Shown here: positions 35,739 through 44,198 of the stretch, in pieces
Numbering within the stretch: position 1 is the first letter of the stretch
How the letters are laid out: each line of letters begins with the position of its first letter
Assembly: GCA_041395745.1 (NCBI GenBank)
Contig: JAWKZV010000003.1
Span: 62,001-126,000 of the forward strand
Source: Porticoccus sp041395745
GTDB lineage: Bacteria > Pseudomonadota > Gammaproteobacteria > Pseudomonadales > Porticoccaceae
Direction of reading: 5' to 3'
Length of the DNA stretch: 64,000 nucleotides
Notes under the pieces: generated by a model
Told to the model about the DNA's origin: nothing
Seen by the model: the letters and a program-made list of their open reading frames with translations, nothing else
The model's database searches: none
Position numbers and translations under genes: made by a program

Positions 35739-35828
35739 AATAATCCCCTTGTTATGGTTAATTAAGACTATTAACCCACACGCGACATCACGTCTGGCGC
35801 AGGCTGTGGCAAAGAAGACGACCGCAAC

Positions 35829-35857
35829 GTTATACCAACCAGCCCAATACCGGTCAA
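35829..35857 (-). promoter_or_regulatory. Strong sigma70 promoter of hupB
   Basis: On the minus strand, TTGACC (35852-35857), a 17-bp spacer and TATAAC (35829-35834) are close to consensus. The implied leader before the GTG is about 85 bases. It starts just past the lon stop codon. Confidence 0.75.
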
Positions 35858-35862
35858 GCGAT

Positions 35863-38274
35863 TTAGTGAGTATTTATGCGGGTTACAGCCTCATTGCCGG
35901 ACTTTTTTTCGTCGCCGTCGACCCGTTCATATTCTTCGTCTGAAAGGGGTTCTGGCTTGCTGGTCAAGGCAATCTCCAGCACCTCGTCAATCCAACGCAC
36001 GGGGCGAATATCAAGATCAGCTTTAATATGATCGGGTATCTCTTTGAGATCCCGCTCATTTTCCTGCGGTATCACAACAGTCCGAATACCACCGCGGTGA
36101 GCGGCCAGTAATTTTTCCTTGAGACCACCGATTCTCAACACCTGGCCTCGCAAGGTGATTTCGCCGGTCATGGCCACATCTGCCCTGACAGGGATACCTG
36201 TCAAAACGGAGACAAACGCCGTACACATACCGATACCAGCACTGGGGCCATCCTTGGGAGTCGCACCTTCCGGCACATGAACATGGAGATCGAGCTTCTG
36301 GTAAAAGTCGCGACGGATGCCCAGCACCTTGGCCCGACTGCGCACCACTGTCAGTGCTGCCTGGATAGACTCCTGCATCACATCACCCAGTGAACCAGTC
36401 TTGACCACCTGGCCTTTACCGGGCACCGCTGAAGTTTCGATAGTCAGCAGCTCCCCACCAACCTGAGTCCAGGCCAAGCCGGTTACCTGACCAATCTGGC
36501 TCTCAGCTTCGGCGCGGCCGAAGTCGTGTTTACGTACGCCTAGCAGATCTTCAAGGCTATCGCTTGCCACCAGATGCAGGCCGTCCTGGTCATCCCTCAC
36601 ATGGCTGGTCACCACCTTGCGACAGATCTTCGCCAACTCGCGCTCCAGCCCCCTTACCCCCGCTTCGCGAGTGTAATAGCGGATCACATCACGAACCGCC
36701 GACTCTTCCATCTCCAGCTCGGATTCTTTTAGGCCATTGGCCTTGCGCTGCTTGGGCAGCAGATATTTGAGGGCGATATTGACCTTCTCGTCCTCGGTGT
36801 AGCCGGGAATACGGATGACCTCAAGGCGATCCAGCAATGGTCCAGGGATATTCATCGAGTTGGCAGTACAGATAAACATAACTTCCGAGAGGTCGTAATC
36901 CACCTCCAGATAGTGATCGTTGAACGTACTGTTCTGCTCCGGGTCGAGCACCTCTAGCATGGCAGAGGCCGGATCGCCGCGATGGTCCATACCCATCTTG
37001 TCGATTTCGTCGAGTAGGAACAGCGGGTTCTTGACCCCAACCTTGGAGAGCTTCTGGATCAGTTTGCCAGGCAGCGAACCGATATAGGTACGCCGGTGAC
37101 CACGAATTTCCGCCTCATCGCGCACGCCACCCAGGGACATGCGGACATACTTGCGGCCAGTGGCCTTGGCAATGGACTCCCCCAGGGAAGTTTTACCGAC
37201 ACCGGGCGGGCCAACAAGACAGAGCACCGGCCCCTTCAGCTTCTTAACCCGCTGCTGTACGGCAAGAAACTCCAGGATCCGTTCCTTCACTTCCTCCAGA
37301 CCGTAATGGTCTTCATTGAGGATTCGCTCTGCCCGCTTCAGATCGTGACGCACCTTGGAACGCTTCTTCCAGGGCACACTGACCATCCAGTCGATGTAAC
37401 CACGTAACACCGAAGCCTCTGCCGACATGGGGGACATCATCTTCAACTTGTTCAGTTCGGACTTAGCCTTATCAAAGGCATATTTCGGCATGCCGGCTTC
37501 GCTGATCTTGGTTTCCAGCTGCTCGATATCATTACCGCCGTCCTCAACCTCTCCGAGCTCTTTCTGGATAGCCTTCATCTGCTCATTGAGGTAGTACTCC
37601 TTCTGGCTCTTCTCCATCTGCTTCTTGACGCGACCGCGGATACGCTGCTCCACTTCAAACAGCTCGATTTCGGATTCCATCAACCCAAGCAGCGCTTCCA
37701 GTCGTTCGCTGACAGCGGCTGTTTCCAGCACCTGCTGTTTTTGCTCAACTGTCAGGGTCATATGGGTTGCCAGGGTGTCCGCAAGGCGACTGGGATCATC
37801 AATTCCAGCGACGGTGCTAACCACTTCAGAGGGAATTTTCTTGCTCAGGTTAACGTACTGTTCAAATTGGCTAAGGGCAGAACGCATCAATGCGCCGCTT
37901 TCCTTACCAGGCAGAACTTCTTCGGACATCGGCAGGTAACTGCAGACAAAATAGCCGGCTGATTCATCAATGGATTCAATCATTACCCGTTCGGAACCTT
38001 CCACCAGCACCTTCACGGTACCATCGGGCAACTTCAACATTTGCAGCACTGAGGAGAGGGTACCCACCCGATAGAGATCATCCGCCGCAGGGTCGTCAAC
38101 TGCCGCCGACTTCTGGGCCACCAGCAGGATTTGCTTATCGTGCGACATGGCCTGCTCTAAGGCGAGGATCGATTTTTCACGGCCCACAAACAGGGGAATT
38201 ACCATATGCGGGTAGACCACAACATCGCGCAGCGGCAACATGGTCAACTCGTTGTGCACCGTATTCTGTCCCAT
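35863..38274 (-). CDS. lon: ATP-dependent protease La (Lon)
   Basis: An 803-residue AAA+ protease that degrades misfolded and regulatory proteins in the cytoplasm. It has an N-terminal substrate domain (LPLRDVVVYPHMVIPLFVGR), coiled coil, Walker A GPPGVGKTS at about 355, Walker B FLLDEIDKMG, and the C-terminal peptidase with catalytic Ser in PKDGPSAGI and Lys in GGLKEKLLAAHRGG. Length is normal. A heat-shock-type promoter is seen at 38321-38349. Neighbours are clpX upstream and hupB downstream. Confidence 0.98.
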   Translation of the reverse strand: MGQNTVHNELTMLPLRDVVVYPHMVIPLFVGREKSILALEQAMSHDKQILLVAQKSAAVDDPAADDLYRVGTLSSVLQMLKLPDGTVKVLVEGSERVMIESIDESAGYFVCSYLPMSEEVLPGKESGALMRSALSQFEQYVNLSKKIPSEVVSTVAGIDDPSRLADTLATHMTLTVEQKQQVLETAAVSERLEALLGLMESEIELFEVEQRIRGRVKKQMEKSQKEYYLNEQMKAIQKELGEVEDGGNDIEQLETKISEAGMPKYAFDKAKSELNKLKMMSPMSAEASVLRGYIDWMVSVPWKKRSKVRHDLKRAERILNEDHYGLEEVKERILEFLAVQQRVKKLKGPVLCLVGPPGVGKTSLGESIAKATGRKYVRMSLGGVRDEAEIRGHRRTYIGSLPGKLIQKLSKVGVKNPLFLLDEIDKMGMDHRGDPASAMLEVLDPEQNSTFNDHYLEVDYDLSEVMFICTANSMNIPGPLLDRLEVIRIPGYTEDEKVNIALKYLLPKQRKANGLKESELEMEESAVRDVIRYYTREAGVRGLERELAKICRKVVTSHVRDDQDGLHLVASDSLEDLLGVRKHDFGRAEAESQIGQVTGLAWTQVGGELLTIETSAVPGKGQVVKTGSLGDVMQESIQAALTVVRSRAKVLGIRRDFYQKLDLHVHVPEGATPKDGPSAGIGMCTAFVSVLTGIPVRADVAMTGEITLRGQVLRIGGLKEKLLAAHRGGIRTVVIPQENERDLKEIPDHIKADLDIRPVRWIDEVLEIALTSKPEPLSDEEYERVDGDEKKSGNEAVTRINTH

Positions 38275-38320
38275 TCCCTCAACCTCATATAGAGAATTTC
38301 AATTCACGTAGCTTACCGCA

Positions 38321-38349
38321 AATATGGGGACTGCCTAGCCAAAAACAAG
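38321..38349 (-). promoter_or_regulatory. Putative sigma32 heat-shock promoter of lon
   Basis: On the minus strand, CTTGTT (38344-38349), a 14-bp spacer and CCCCATATT (38321-38329). The -10 matches the sigma32 consensus CCCCATnT, and the -35 matches its CTTG core. It lies about 48 bp before the lon ATG. lon is a heat-shock gene in E. coli. Confidence 0.55.
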
Positions 38350-38381
38350 TTGCTGGCTGTGAATATTTTCAAGGAACACAA

Positions 38382-38405
38382 AAAAGGACCCCGCGGGGTC
38401 CTTTT
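38382..38405 (-). terminator. Rho-independent terminator after clpX
   Basis: A 12-bp perfect palindrome arm AAAAGGACCCCG/CGGGGTCCTTTT extends into a T-run on the minus strand, 20 bp past the clpX stop. It separates clpX from lon. Confidence 0.85.
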
Positions 38406-38425
38406 ACATTACTGAAGTCAGCAAG

Positions 38426-39721
38426 TTATTCGTCGCTGGCGGCCGCTTTATGGGACTCACCGTTGTTCTCATACACCAGCAGGGGATCAGACTCCCCGCG
38501 AATCACAGCTGCATCAATAACCACCTTGCCGACGGACTCGGAAGAGGGAATGTTGTACATCGTATCCAACAGAACATTCTCGATGATGGAGCGCAGGCCA
38601 CGAGCACCGGTTTTGCGCTCCAGCGCTCTTTCTGCGATGGCCTCAAGAGCATCGCGACGGATATCCAGCTCGACCCCTTCCATCTCGAAGAGTGTCTGAT
38701 ACTGTTTGGCAAGGGAGTTTTTCGGCTCTACCAGGATATTCACCAGCGCTTCTCGATCCAGCTCTTCCAGGGTAGCGATCACTGGCAGGCGACCGACAAA
38801 CTCGGGAATCAGTCCGAAACGCACCAGGTCCTCCGGCTCCACTTCAGCCAATGTCTGGCCGATATCTTTACTGGTCTGTTTGCTTTTCACCTCGGCACTG
38901 AAACCGATGCCGCCCTTCTCGGAGCGATCACGAATCACCTTCTCGAGGCCGGCAAAAGCACCGCCACAGATAAACAGAATATTGGAGGTATCTACCTGCA
39001 AGAATTCCTGCTGGGGATGCTTGCGCCCCCCCTGTGGAGGTACCGAAGCCACAGTACCTTCAATCAGCTTGAGCAACGCCTGCTGCACACCCTCACCGGA
39101 GACGTCACGGGTAATGGACGGGTTATCGGACTTGCGGGAAATCTTGTCAATCTCATCCAGGTAGACAATACCGCGCTGCGCTTTCTCGACATCGTAGTCG
39201 CACTTCTGCAACAGCTTCTGGATGATGTTTTCCACATCCTCGCCCACATAACCGGCTTCGGTCAGAGTCGTGGCATCGGCAATGGTGAATGGCACATCCA
39301 GCAGGCGCGCCAGGGTTTCCGCCAGTAAAGTTTTACCACTACCGGTCGGGCCGATCAGCAGAATGTTACTTTTGCCAAGTTCAACCTCACCACCGGCACC
39401 CTTTCCACCGCTTTGCAAACGCTTGTAATGGTTATAGACGGCCACCGACAGAATTTTCTTGGCCCGCACCTGGCCAATCACGTACTGATCGAGGATGTTA
39501 TTGATTTCTATGGGCTTGGGGAGCTTCTCGCCGGCGGACTCGGGATCTGCTTCCTGTATCTCTTCCGAAATAATATCGTTACAGAGGTCCACACACTCGT
39601 CACAGATAAATACGGAAGGCCCTGCAATCAATTTGCGTACTTCGTGCTGACTTTTACCGCAGAAGGAGCAGTACAACAGCTTTCCGTCGTCGCCACCCTT
39701 TCCGGATTTCTGGTCACTCAT
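38426..39721 (-). CDS. clpX: ClpXP protease ATPase subunit ClpX
   Basis: A 431-residue AAA+ unfoldase that feeds substrates to ClpP. An N-terminal four-Cys zinc domain (YCSFCGKSQ ... FICDECVDLC) is followed by Walker A GPTGSGKTLLAE, Walker B VYLDEIDKIS, the pore-loop GYVGEDVE, and the IGF-type ClpP loop (KGGIGFSAEV). The frame opens two codons earlier at a TTG, but ATG at 39721 (MSDQ) fits the family. It lies about 110 bp downstream of clpP, and the gap holds an AT-rich palindrome (39790-39806). Confidence 0.97.
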   Translation of the reverse strand: MSDQKSGKGGDDGKLLYCSFCGKSQHEVRKLIAGPSVFICDECVDLCNDIISEEIQEADPESAGEKLPKPIEINNILDQYVIGQVRAKKILSVAVYNHYKRLQSGGKGAGGEVELGKSNILLIGPTGSGKTLLAETLARLLDVPFTIADATTLTEAGYVGEDVENIIQKLLQKCDYDVEKAQRGIVYLDEIDKISRKSDNPSITRDVSGEGVQQALLKLIEGTVASVPPQGGRKHPQQEFLQVDTSNILFICGGAFAGLEKVIRDRSEKGGIGFSAEVKSKQTSKDIGQTLAEVEPEDLVRFGLIPEFVGRLPVIATLEELDREALVNILVEPKNSLAKQYQTLFEMEGVELDIRRDALEAIAERALERKTGARGLRSIIENVLLDTMYNIPSSESVGKVVIDAAVIRGESDPLLVYENNGESHKAAASDE

Positions 39722-39831
39722 CGCCAAATCCCAACCATTTCACTTATCAACAATCCGTAAGCGGGCAATAAAAACTTACAAATCAAAGAGATAAAAAATT
39801 TTTATCGAATACCTGAAAAAGCCTACCGATT

Positions 39832-40461
39832 CTATGGGCGCTTGTCCAGTACCGAGTCGATAAGACCGTAGGCCTTGGCCTCGCCGGAATTCATAAAATT
39901 GTCGCGCTCGGTATCGAGAGCGATCTTCTCTACGCTTTGACCGGTATGGTGAGCCAGACATTCATTCAGTCGCGCACGAATCTTGAGAATTTCCTGAGCG
40001 TGGATATGAATATCGGAAGCCTGCCCCTGGGCTCCACCACTGGGCTGGTGGATCATTACCCGGGAATTGGGCAGACAGTAACGCTTACCCTGCGCTCCGG
40101 CAGCAAGCAGGAAAGCCCCCATGCTGGCGGCCTGGCCAATGCACATGGTGCTCACATCCGGTTTAATGAACTGCATAGTGTCATAAATCGACATGCCCGC
40201 GGTTACGGAACCACCGGGGGAGTTGATGTAGAGATGGATATCCTTGTCTGGGTTTTCCGACTCCAGAAACAGCAACTGAGCGACGACGAGATTGGCCATG
40301 TAGTCTTCGACAGGGCCCACCAGGAAAATCACACGCTCTTTCAGCAGTCGCGAATAGATGTCATAGGAGCGCTCACCTCGGGCAGACTGTTCCACCACGA
40401 TTGGCACCAATCCTCCGGCGCTGCGCACATCAAGACCGGATAAAGATTGATCAAATTTCAT
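39832..40461 (-). CDS. clpP: ATP-dependent Clp protease proteolytic subunit ClpP
   Basis: A 209-residue serine protease forming the tetradecameric chamber. The catalytic triad is visible: Ser113 in GQAASMGAF, His138 in VMIHQPSGG and Asp187 in TERDNF. The ATG at 40461 (MKFDQSL) is preferred; a GTG three codons upstream has no ribosome site. A sigma70 promoter lies at 40501-40528. Downstream is clpX. Confidence 0.97.
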   Translation of the reverse strand: MKFDQSLSGLDVRSAGGLVPIVVEQSARGERSYDIYSRLLKERVIFLVGPVEDYMANLVVAQLLFLESENPDKDIHLYINSPGGSVTAGMSIYDTMQFIKPDVSTMCIGQAASMGAFLLAAGAQGKRYCLPNSRVMIHQPSGGAQGQASDIHIHAQEILKIRARLNECLAHHTGQSVEKIALDTERDNFMNSGEAKAYGLIDSVLDKRP

Positions 40462-40500
40462 AATCTTCACTCAAGTAGGGGGGAAACAACACTTCACCGC

Positions 40501-40528
40501 ATTGTAACCAGCACTTGGGATAAGGCAA
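40501..40528 (-). promoter_or_regulatory. Sigma70 promoter of clpP
   Basis: On the minus strand, TTGCCT (40523-40528), a 16-bp spacer and TACAAT (40501-40506), about 40 bp before the ATG. Confidence 0.65.
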
Positions 40529-40568
40529 GCAGCGGCGGGAGCTGCGCTTCAATTTGCCCAAAATGAAT

Positions 40569-40597
40569 CGGCCCCGGCGGAGATTCCGACGGGGCCG
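40569..40597 (-). terminator. Possible terminator after trigger factor gene
   Basis: An 8-bp GC stem CGGCCCCG/CGGGGCCG is extended by a mismatched inner stem and followed on the minus strand by ATTCATTTT. It lies about 45 bp after the tig stop. Confidence 0.55.
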
Positions 40598-40643
40598 TTC
40601 GAGGAAACGAGGGGCAACTGAAAGTCACCCCAAGTGTCGCCTG

Positions 40644-41960
40644 TTATTCCTGATTGTCAGGCTGAATAGCTTTCTGATAGCTCTGGGGCTCTTCAGTGAT
40701 CGTAGCCTGAGACATCACAAATTCTACCACCTGCTCTTGCAGCACGTTGGTTTCGATGCTGTGCAGCAGCTTCTCATCACTGAAGTAATGCTTGATCACT
40801 TCTTCAGATTGCTCATAGGTAGAAGCGATCTCTTCAACGCGCTCGCGAACCTTGGCGGGGTCTACCTTGATGCCGTTCGCCTTGACGATTTCACTGACAA
40901 TCAGGAACGCGTTGGCGCGACGCTTGGCTTGGTCCATGAACAGGTCATCGGGCAACATGTTGGGATCGAAACTCTTGTTACCACCCTGCCCCATGCTTTG
41001 GGCCATCTGGTATTTCATCGCAGTAATTTCATTGCCCACCAGAGCTTCCGGCAGATCCAGATCCTTGTGCATATCGAACAGCGCGGCCAAAACGCGGCCT
41101 TTCACCTTAGTGCGCAGTGCATTTCTGAGGTCGCGCTCCATGTTGTGGCGTACGATTTCGCGGAATTTCTCTTCACCGCCCTGCTGCAGGCCATACTGAG
41201 CAAAAAATTCGTCATTCAGCTCGGGAAGCTCCGCTTCAGTAACGGATTGCAGGGTAATTTTGAACTCTACTGCCGCACCGCGCAGCTCTTCTGCGTGATA
41301 GCTTTCAGGGAAAGTCAGGGGAACCACTTTTTCCTCGCCGACAGACATGCCGACAATAGCTTCCTCAAAACCGGGAATGGCACGACCGGAGCCCAGCTCC
41401 AGCAGGAAGTCTTCACCCTTGCCGCCCTCAAACTCTTCACCGTCTTTGGTGCCTACGAAATCAACAGCGACTTCATCACCCATGGCGGCGGGACGATCAA
41501 CTTCTTCCCAGCTGGCGCCCTGCTTACGCAGGGCATCAATCATGGCAGTCACATCTTCATCAGACACTTCGCTGACCGGCTTGGTAATAGCCAACTGGGT
41601 CAGATCACCCAGGGTCACTACCGGCATCACTTCAAAAGTGGCCACATACTCGAGGTCCTGACCCGGCTCATCTTTGACAGATTCGATGGCCGGCTGACCA
41701 GCGGGCTGGAGTTTTTCCTGGCTCACAGCTTCTGAGAAAGTCTTGCCCATCAGTTCGCCAACGACTTCCTGGCGAATACTGGAGCCAAAGCGCTGTTTGA
41801 TCACAGTCATGGGCACTTTGCCCTTGCGGAAACCATCCAGACGGACGTTTCTGCTGGCCTGTTGCAGACGCTCGTTGACTGCATTTTCAATACGTTCTGC
41901 GGGGACCCCGACGGTCAGCTTGCGCTGCAGACCGGAAGTTGTCTCGATGGAAACCTGCAT
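40644..41960 (-). CDS. tig: Trigger factor
   Basis: A 438-residue ribosome-associated chaperone and prolyl isomerase. The N-terminal ribosome-binding signature GFRKGKVPMTVIKQRFG lies near residues 43-59. An FKBP-type isomerase domain (about 150-240; GDEVAVDFVGTKDGEEFEGG) and a helical C-terminal domain follow. Length is typical. It lies 38 bp downstream of tRNA-Leu on the same strand, so may be transcribed from the tRNA promoter. Confidence 0.97.
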   Translation of the reverse strand: MQVSIETTSGLQRKLTVGVPAERIENAVNERLQQASRNVRLDGFRKGKVPMTVIKQRFGSSIRQEVVGELMGKTFSEAVSQEKLQPAGQPAIESVKDEPGQDLEYVATFEVMPVVTLGDLTQLAITKPVSEVSDEDVTAMIDALRKQGASWEEVDRPAAMGDEVAVDFVGTKDGEEFEGGKGEDFLLELGSGRAIPGFEEAIVGMSVGEEKVVPLTFPESYHAEELRGAAVEFKITLQSVTEAELPELNDEFFAQYGLQQGGEEKFREIVRHNMERDLRNALRTKVKGRVLAALFDMHKDLDLPEALVGNEITAMKYQMAQSMGQGGNKSFDPNMLPDDLFMDQAKRRANAFLIVSEIVKANGIKVDPAKVRERVEEIASTYEQSEEVIKHYFSDEKLLHSIETNVLQEQVVEFVMSQATITEEPQSYQKAIQPDNQE

Positions 41961-41998
41961 GTTTGCCCTCTAATAATTTCTCTAGCTTATCAATTTCA

Positions 41999-42083
41999 TG
42001 GTGCGGACGGAGAGACTCGAACTCTCACACCTCTCAGTACCAGAACCTAAATCTGGCGCGTCTACCAGTTCCGCCACGTCCGC
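41999..42083 (-). tRNA. tRNA-Leu (anticodon UAG)
   Basis: An 85-nt cloverleaf including encoded CCA. Acceptor GCGGACG/CGTCCGC, a D-arm with GGTAGACGCGCC, an anticodon stem-loop with loop TTTAGGT (anticodon TAG), a long class II variable arm, and the T-loop TTCGAGTC. Directly upstream of tig. Confidence 0.97.
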
Positions 42084-42207
42084 AAAATACCGGGTTAGAT
42101 CGAACAGGCGGCAGATGGTCGCCCTCGACAAAGGGTGGGGATTTTGCCACAGCGCACGCCCCGCGGGCAACAACTGCCTGACGAGCTGAAATGCCTTCAG
42201 TCGCAGC

Positions 42208-43569
42208 CTAGCTGGGCCAGGCCAACAAGACGATGGCGGAGGTATCAGAAGGATTGCACAACAGCATGGAACTGCGTCTGGCAGGCAGCAGAACTGCCTC
42301 TTCCCGACTGAAAGAGTGCTCAGATAATAGAGGCTCACCCTCGACAGACATCAGCAGGGCATAGCTGTCAGTTGCAGGCAGGAGATAACCTTCCACAGCG
42401 TGGGGCTTCAAGGTCAGCCTCTCCACACGGAAATCATCGAAGCAGACAACCTCTTCCAGCTGGTAGTTCTCGGCTGTTTCCAACAGCTTCAACTCCGGCA
42501 GAGAGGGCGTCTCCAGGGACATCATGGCAACAGCCTGTTCCGTATCCCAGTGACCTTGGGTCAATACTTTCTGAGCGAAGGAAATGATACGGCGCTCGTA
42601 GACCGGGGTCTGGAACTCTACCGTCCGGACGCCATGTTGTAAGGCATGGGGGGTCAGCAGCGGAACCTTCACCACGTCACCCACCTGCAACGGCAACAAC
42701 GCAGTGAAGCGATTCATTGCCCTCCGCAAGTCGGCCTCCTGAGCCAGTAGCTGTTCGGGTAGCCTTGCCGACCAGCACTTCAGTTGGGCTGCTGAGACAG
42801 GGGCATTGGTTTCAAAGCCCTCAACCTGCCGGAACTGGTCAATTTGGCCATCAATCTGACGCCGAACCTGCTCATATTGCTTAACTGCCTTCAGGTAATC
42901 CGCCTTGAAGGCATCGTCACTGTCATAGCCGGAACGCACTTCGGAAGCAAAGCCAAAACGGATGCTACCAAGCCCATCGGGCCAGGCATCGCGATCCACA
43001 TGGGTGACCACGTAGACCTCGCGCTTTTCCTCGTGCAGCTCAAAGTAAAGATCGCCAAAAACTTCTTCAGGCAACGGGTCGAGAATTTTAAGCAGATTGA
43101 TTTGCCGTTCCTTTCCGCCAGCCAGTCTCCCCGGTGCAACGGACAACACCCAGGGCAATGGCACAGAGTAATTGCCATCGGTCACCCGGGACAGGCCGCG
43201 CTGTTCAATACCGGTATACCAGATCTCCTGCCCCCAGGGTTTGGGAATCGCCACGGGCTCCAGCTGTAAAGGCTGCTCCAATGACAGCATCGGCCACCGA
43301 TGTTTTGTACAAAAAGCCCCCAGATCAAAACCTTGCTCCCGGGGATAAAAGCCTTGCGCTTCCCCATGCACATTCCCAGCTGCACCGACGGTGAAGACAA
43401 TCTGGCCGGCACGATCCTGAAACAGAGCCAACAGCTCAATCTCCGGAGCCCCCTCCAGATAGTACTGAGGAAATAAGTAGCGAATTGACAGCACCCCTCG
43501 GTCGGCCACCGCCGAGCCAAGCCAGCTATTGAGGGCTGATTCCGGATTGTCGACGTAGGGAATCTGCAA
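42208..43569 (-). CDS. Phosphomannose isomerase-like cupin protein
   Basis: A roughly 453-residue protein with type I mannose-6-phosphate isomerase features: IPKPWGQEIWYTG near residue 110, DLYFELHEEKREVYVVTHVD as the first cupin strand pair, GDVVKVPLLTPHALQHG and the distal VEFQTPVYERRI. A C-terminal beta domain follows. The usual zinc-ligand pattern is only partly preserved, so activity is uncertain. The start is probably TTG at 43569, with GGAG eight bases upstream; the frame opens at another TTG (43653) with a poor site. It is not part of an evident sugar operon. Confidence 0.7.
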   Translation of the reverse strand: MQIPYVDNPESALNSWLGSAVADRGVLSIRYLFPQYYLEGAPEIELLALFQDRAGQIVFTVGAAGNVHGEAQGFYPREQGFDLGAFCTKHRWPMLSLEQPLQLEPVAIPKPWGQEIWYTGIEQRGLSRVTDGNYSVPLPWVLSVAPGRLAGGKERQINLLKILDPLPEEVFGDLYFELHEEKREVYVVTHVDRDAWPDGLGSIRFGFASEVRSGYDSDDAFKADYLKAVKQYEQVRRQIDGQIDQFRQVEGFETNAPVSAAQLKCWSARLPEQLLAQEADLRRAMNRFTALLPLQVGDVVKVPLLTPHALQHGVRTVEFQTPVYERRIISFAQKVLTQGHWDTEQAVAMMSLETPSLPELKLLETAENYQLEEVVCFDDFRVERLTLKPHAVEGYLLPATDSYALLMSVEGEPLLSEHSFSREEAVLLPARRSSMLLCNPSDTSAIVLLAWPS

Positions 43570-43667
43570 GTCTTGAGCTCCGAAAAAGACGGGGCCGAGT
43601 CTAGCAAAAAATCTGTCATGCCGCCCCGCTATTCTGGTGACACTATCCGGCAAGTACTAGAGTGTCC

Positions 43668-43720
43668 TTGACTCACCCCGGATCCACTAGTTTACTGAGA
43701 ACGCAGGGTGAATGAGTCAA
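43668..43720 (+). promoter_or_regulatory. Promoter with flanking inverted repeat upstream of lipoprotein gene
   Basis: TTGACT (43668-43673), a 17-bp spacer and TTTACT (43691-43696) form a plausible promoter. The -35 sits in the left arm TTGACTCACCC of an imperfect inverted repeat. The right arm, ending TGAGTCAA, is at 43706-43720, near the expected transcription start. The arrangement suits an operator, but no regulator is known. Confidence 0.4.
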
Positions 43721-43764
43721 GACATCCCCTCAACACCTATTAACCCAACTACAAGGACAGATTT

Positions 43765-44127
43765 ATGGACAAGCGCATCAAACTATTGGCCCTGGCGGTA
43801 ATTCCCTCTGCTGCTTTGCTGTTGTTGCCCGGCTGCGGCGGGGACAGCTCCGATCAGAACAAACCTGCCGCGGAAGCTGCTGCGCCTGAAAGCACTACCC
43901 AGCCAGCCCTGGACCAGGTCGAAGCCCACATGGAAGCAGCGGGCAAAGCCGTAGATCAGGCTGAAGAAGATGCCAAGGAGATGATGGACAAGGCAGAAGA
44001 TAAGGCTGCCGAAGCGATGGATACCATGGAAGAAAAAGCTGACGAAGCGATGGATACTATGGAAGAAAAAGCCGACGACATGCACGAAGCCGCCGGTGAC
44101 ATGTTGGGCAAAATGGGCGAAAAATAG
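43765..44127 (+). CDS. Small alanine/glutamate-rich lipoprotein
   Basis: A 120-residue predicted lipoprotein. The signal peptide has a lipobox LLLLPGCGG with the lipidated Cys24. After a flexible Ala/Pro-rich linker, residues 52-118 form one highly charged helix with repeats of the pattern EAMDTMEEKAD. The composition resembles Lpp-like or stress-type helical lipoproteins; no function is assigned. A strong bidirectional terminator follows. Confidence 0.75.
   Translation: MDKRIKLLALAVIPSAALLLLPGCGGDSSDQNKPAAEAAAPESTTQPALDQVEAHMEAAGKAVDQAEEDAKEMMDKAEDKAAEAMDTMEEKADEAMDTMEEKADDMHEAAGDMLGKMGEK
44011..44076 (+). repeat. Two 33-bp tandem repeats inside the lipoprotein gene
   Basis: Two adjacent 33-bp copies (44011-44043, 44044-44076) differ at two positions and encode the same 11 residues, EAMDTMEEKAD. 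Eleven residues is three helical turns, so a copy change would extend the helix in phase. Confidence 0.9.
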
Positions 44128-44153
44128 CGCAATCCAACCCAACTCATAAACAC

Positions 44154-44183
44154 AAAAAAGGCCGGAATTATCCGGCCTTTTTT
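44154..44183. terminator. Bidirectional rho-independent terminator
   Basis: The stem AAAAAAGGCCGGA/TCCGGCCTTTTTT has an ATTA loop. It lies between the lipoprotein gene (+) and fadA (-), serving both. Confidence 0.92.
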
Positions 44184-44198
44184 ATTTCCGTCGACGGG

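Noticed and set aside
41939..42189. Plus-strand frames over tRNA-Leu (e.g. RLELSHLSVPEPKSG)
   Set aside because: Antisense of tRNA-Leu, a known false-gene pattern.
43680..43692. GGATCCACTAGTT, resembling a cloning-vector polylinker
   Set aside because: Only 13 bases, embedded in otherwise natural sequence with no further vector match; most likely chance.
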